Source: Stramentimicrobium sp964433555 (lineage in GTDB: Bacteria; Atribacterota; Phoenicimicrobiia; Phoenicimicrobiales; Stramentimicrobiaceae). From it: a stretch of DNA of 27,187 nt. The DNA lies in the NCBI GenBank assembly GCA_964433555.1, contig CAYSRG010000027.1:1-27187 (forward strand), written 5' to 3'. The stretch's first letter is position 1; the number at the start of each line of letters is the position of its first letter. Shown one piece after another: positions 25,554 to 27,187 of this stretch. A program made the translations under genes and the position numbers. The notes under the pieces are model-generated. The model did not search any database, was not told the origin of the DNA, and worked only from the letters and a program-made list of their open reading frames with translations.

Positions 25554-26423
25554 ATGAATTCTTTTTTTCTAAAAAGAAAAAATAATGAGGATACATTTTA
25601 TTCTCAAATACGAGATTGCAATGAAAGGGCTGAGGCAAAAGAACAAATTGAGTATTTCTGGAGAATATACAGACCTTATGTTCAGGGCAAAGAGAGTAAT
25701 TTTTTAGATAAAGCACAAATGAAAGGTTATTTTAAGCAATGTTGGTGGGAAATGGTTTTGTCTGTTGGTTTACTTAATGCTGAAGCGAATATTAAGAATA
25801 AAAATACAGAAAAAGGTCCTGATATTCTAATAGAGGATCTAGAAGAAACTTCACTTAAGATATACATTGAAGCAATAGCCCCTAAAGAGGGAGTAACGGA
25901 AGACAAATTACCTGAGATGGCATGGGGATATGATATTACACTTCCTGAAAATAAATTTTTGTTTAGGGCTAGCGGAGCCTTTATTGAAAAACACAGAAAA
26001 TATAAATCTTATATAAAGAACAACACTATTTGTGAAAAAGATATTTATATTATTGCTATTTCTGCTTGTAATTTAGGTGAATATGGATCATTAATGGATC
26101 ATCCTTGTCCTGCACTTTTTAAATTCCTTGTTGGAGCAGGAAATCAAGTTTTATCTCCAAAAGGAGCTTTTGTTGAATATAGACCACAGATTATGAAAGG
26201 GGATATTCCCATTGAAATGAATTGTTTTCTTAAAAATAAATACAATGGAATTTCAGCTGTATTATATTCTAATACTAATATATTGGGGTGTCCTGATAAG
26301 CCAGAAAAAACCTTCATAATTTTAAGTAACCCATTGGCAAAAAATCCATTGCCGAACAAGATATTTAAGGGTATTAAGATCTGGAATTTTGACAAAAAAC
26401 ATAAAGGTTGGATAAAAAAATAA
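25554..26423 (+). CDS. Unknown protein with a PD-(D/E)xK-nuclease-like pattern
   Basis: I do not recognise a named family for this 289-residue protein. Residues 60-112 read KQCWWEMVLSVGLLNAE, then KGPDILIED and LKIYIEAIAP. Glu66, Asp90 in GPD, and Glu106 in IEA are spaced as in the core of PD-(D/E)xK-type nuclease folds, although Ala stands where the catalytic Lys is usual. Later parts (IYIIAISACN, LYSNTNILG, FIILSNPLAKNPLP) look like the beta-rich rest of such a protein. No membrane segment is seen. It follows a small membrane protein in the same direction, in an accessory region. A defence or restriction-like role is possible, not shown. Confidence 0.65.
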   Translation: MNSFFLKRKNNEDTFYSQIRDCNERAEAKEQIEYFWRIYRPYVQGKESNFLDKAQMKGYFKQCWWEMVLSVGLLNAEANIKNKNTEKGPDILIEDLEETSLKIYIEAIAPKEGVTEDKLPEMAWGYDITLPENKFLFRASGAFIEKHRKYKSYIKNNTICEKDIYIIAISACNLGEYGSLMDHPCPALFKFLVGAGNQVLSPKGAFVEYRPQIMKGDIPIEMNCFLKNKYNGISAVLYSNTNILGCPDKPEKTFIILSNPLAKNPLPNKIFKGIKIWNFDKKHKGWIKK

Positions 26424-26458
26424 AGTATATTTTATTTAACATACTGCGATATGCGAAT

Positions 26459-26842
26459 TCAATATTGTTTCCCAATCTTAATCATTCTATGATAAACAAA
26501 AGTTCCTCGAATACCTTGCAAGAAAAAATAAGACAATGCTCCTACAAATGGGATGCCTACTATTATTAATATTAACATTAAAAACAGATTTTCACTTTCT
26601 ATAGGACCTTTCACCAATACTAGCCCTCTATCTATAACTAGTAAAATCCACAGTATGAAAATTATCATTGCGCATACTTTGTTCTTTTTATAGACACCAA
26701 AAGCTAATCCAAATATAATGAATGCTCCTAACAAATCAAACAGTGTAACATTAGGAAAGGAAAAAATCAGAACTAATAAACCCCATCCGATACCGCAAAT
26801 AGATGCATCTTTTATTGCTTTGTTTGCTTTTTCGATATCCAT
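26459..26842 (-). CDS. Four-helix membrane protein of unknown function
   Basis: This 127-residue protein has four predicted membrane segments (GIGWGLLVLIFSF, LLGAFIIFGLAFGVY, VCAMIIFILWILLVI, LFLMLILIIVGIPFVGALSYFF) and a charged N-terminus MDIEKANKAIKDAS. It resembles many small hypothetical integral membrane proteins and shows no catalytic motif. It converges with the nuclease-like gene across 35 nt. Confidence 0.65.
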   Translation of the reverse strand: MDIEKANKAIKDASICGIGWGLLVLIFSFPNVTLFDLLGAFIIFGLAFGVYKKNKVCAMIIFILWILLVIDRGLVLVKGPIESENLFLMLILIIVGIPFVGALSYFFLQGIRGTFVYHRMIKIGKQY

Positions 26843-26925
26843 TATAAATCGCCTTATTATAATAAGATATTGATTAACTTAAAATAGTCGAACTAGTTTA
26901 TTTATGACTTTAGACAAGGGATAAA

Positions 26926-27187
26926 TCACTTTTTATGCTCTTTGATAATAATATCCTTTGTCTTTGTTATATGTTCAAGTAACTCGTTAGTCATTTTTCT
27001 TTCATCATATAGTGTCCCTACTTTGAAAAAAGTAGCTACCTTTCCTATGGATGCTTTATTTGGTCTCGAAAGAATTTCTCTTATCCAAATTCGCCAATTA
27101 TCAATCGTTTTTTCTTCATCATTGGGGTTTAAATTACGATCAAGTATTTTTACAAAATCATAAACTTTTTGAAGTGCCTTCTTGTAT
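26926..27187 (-). CDS. C-terminal part of an unknown protein, cut by the window edge
   Basis: The minus strand is open for 87 codons from the window edge to TGA at 26926-26928. It reads YKKALQKVYDFVKILDRNLN, KTIDNWRIWIREILSRPNKA, SIGKVATFFKVGTLYDERKM and ends KDIIIKEHKK. The composition is helical and charged. I do not recognise it. The plus-strand frame across the same bases has no features and is likely its shadow. Confidence 0.55.
   Translation of the reverse strand, partial: YKKALQKVYDFVKILDRNLNPNDEEKTIDNWRIWIREILSRPNKASIGKVATFFKVGTLYDERKMTNELLEHITKTKDIIIKEHKK

Noticed and set aside
26942..27163. 73-codon plus-strand frame at the right edge
   Set aside because: The opposite strand has a longer open frame with normal protein composition to the window edge; this one is its shadow.
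1..27187. CRISPR arrays, tRNA and rRNA genes
   Set aside because: No regularly spaced short repeats and no tRNA or rRNA pattern was recognised on either strand by eye.

Overview
The window is AT-rich DNA from an anaerobic bacterium that probably has an outer membrane. Three things point that way: an aldehyde:ferredoxin oxidoreductase (tungsten family) next to a DUF362-ferredoxin protein, a T-box leader of the type common in Firmicutes and related Terrabacteria, and an OmpA-type peptidoglycan-binding protein. Atribacterota or a diderm clostridial lineage such as Halanaerobiales would fit. That is inference from gene style only; no rRNA or marker gene is present.

Positions 1-11400 are compact housekeeping or metabolic DNA. 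On the minus strand lies a three-gene metal/chelate ABC importer (substrate-binding protein, permease, ATPase). Its promoter is overlapped by a perfect inverted repeat, GTGTTAC-13 nt-GTAACAC, which resembles the NikR operators of Desulfovibrio, so nickel or cobalt is the likely cargo. Next come divergent DUF362-ferredoxin and AOR genes. A polar amino-acid ABC importer follows (permease, ATPase, permease, binding protein), preceded by a complete T-box leader with its terminator; my reading of the specifier is AGA (Arg). Divergent from it is a pyridoxal/pyridoxamine kinase.

Positions 11400-19000 look like the remains of a replicon or integrated element. A decayed IS1595-type insertion sequence (11426-12288, terminal inverted repeats still visible) abuts a replication-initiator gene that has lost its N-terminus and carries a frameshift. 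Further on is a primase-polymerase (prim-pol) protein. Between these two replication genes sits a potassium cassette: a KdpD-like kinase without the usual N-terminal KdpD/Usp domains, a KdpE-like regulator, and a TrkH-type K+ channel subunit. A direct repeat with a 32-bp period lies over the TrkH promoter. Nearly identical terminator stems lie before and after the cassette.

Positions 19000-27187 are accessory DNA. A minus-strand three-gene operon resembles an MqsR/MqsA toxin-antitoxin system plus a third unknown gene. The toxin-like reading frame has a GTG start with a good ribosome-binding site but is interrupted by TAA at codon 6. A roughly 480-bp structured element occurs twice in direct orientation (21322-21801 and 24461-24936). 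The two copies bracket a truncated, stop-containing carotenoid-desaturase-like pseudogene and an intact ompA-like gene. At least one stem in this repeat shows a compensatory base-pair change between copies. The right end holds a small membrane protein followed by a protein with a PD-(D/E)xK-nuclease-like pattern, a four-helix membrane protein, and a gene cut by the window edge.
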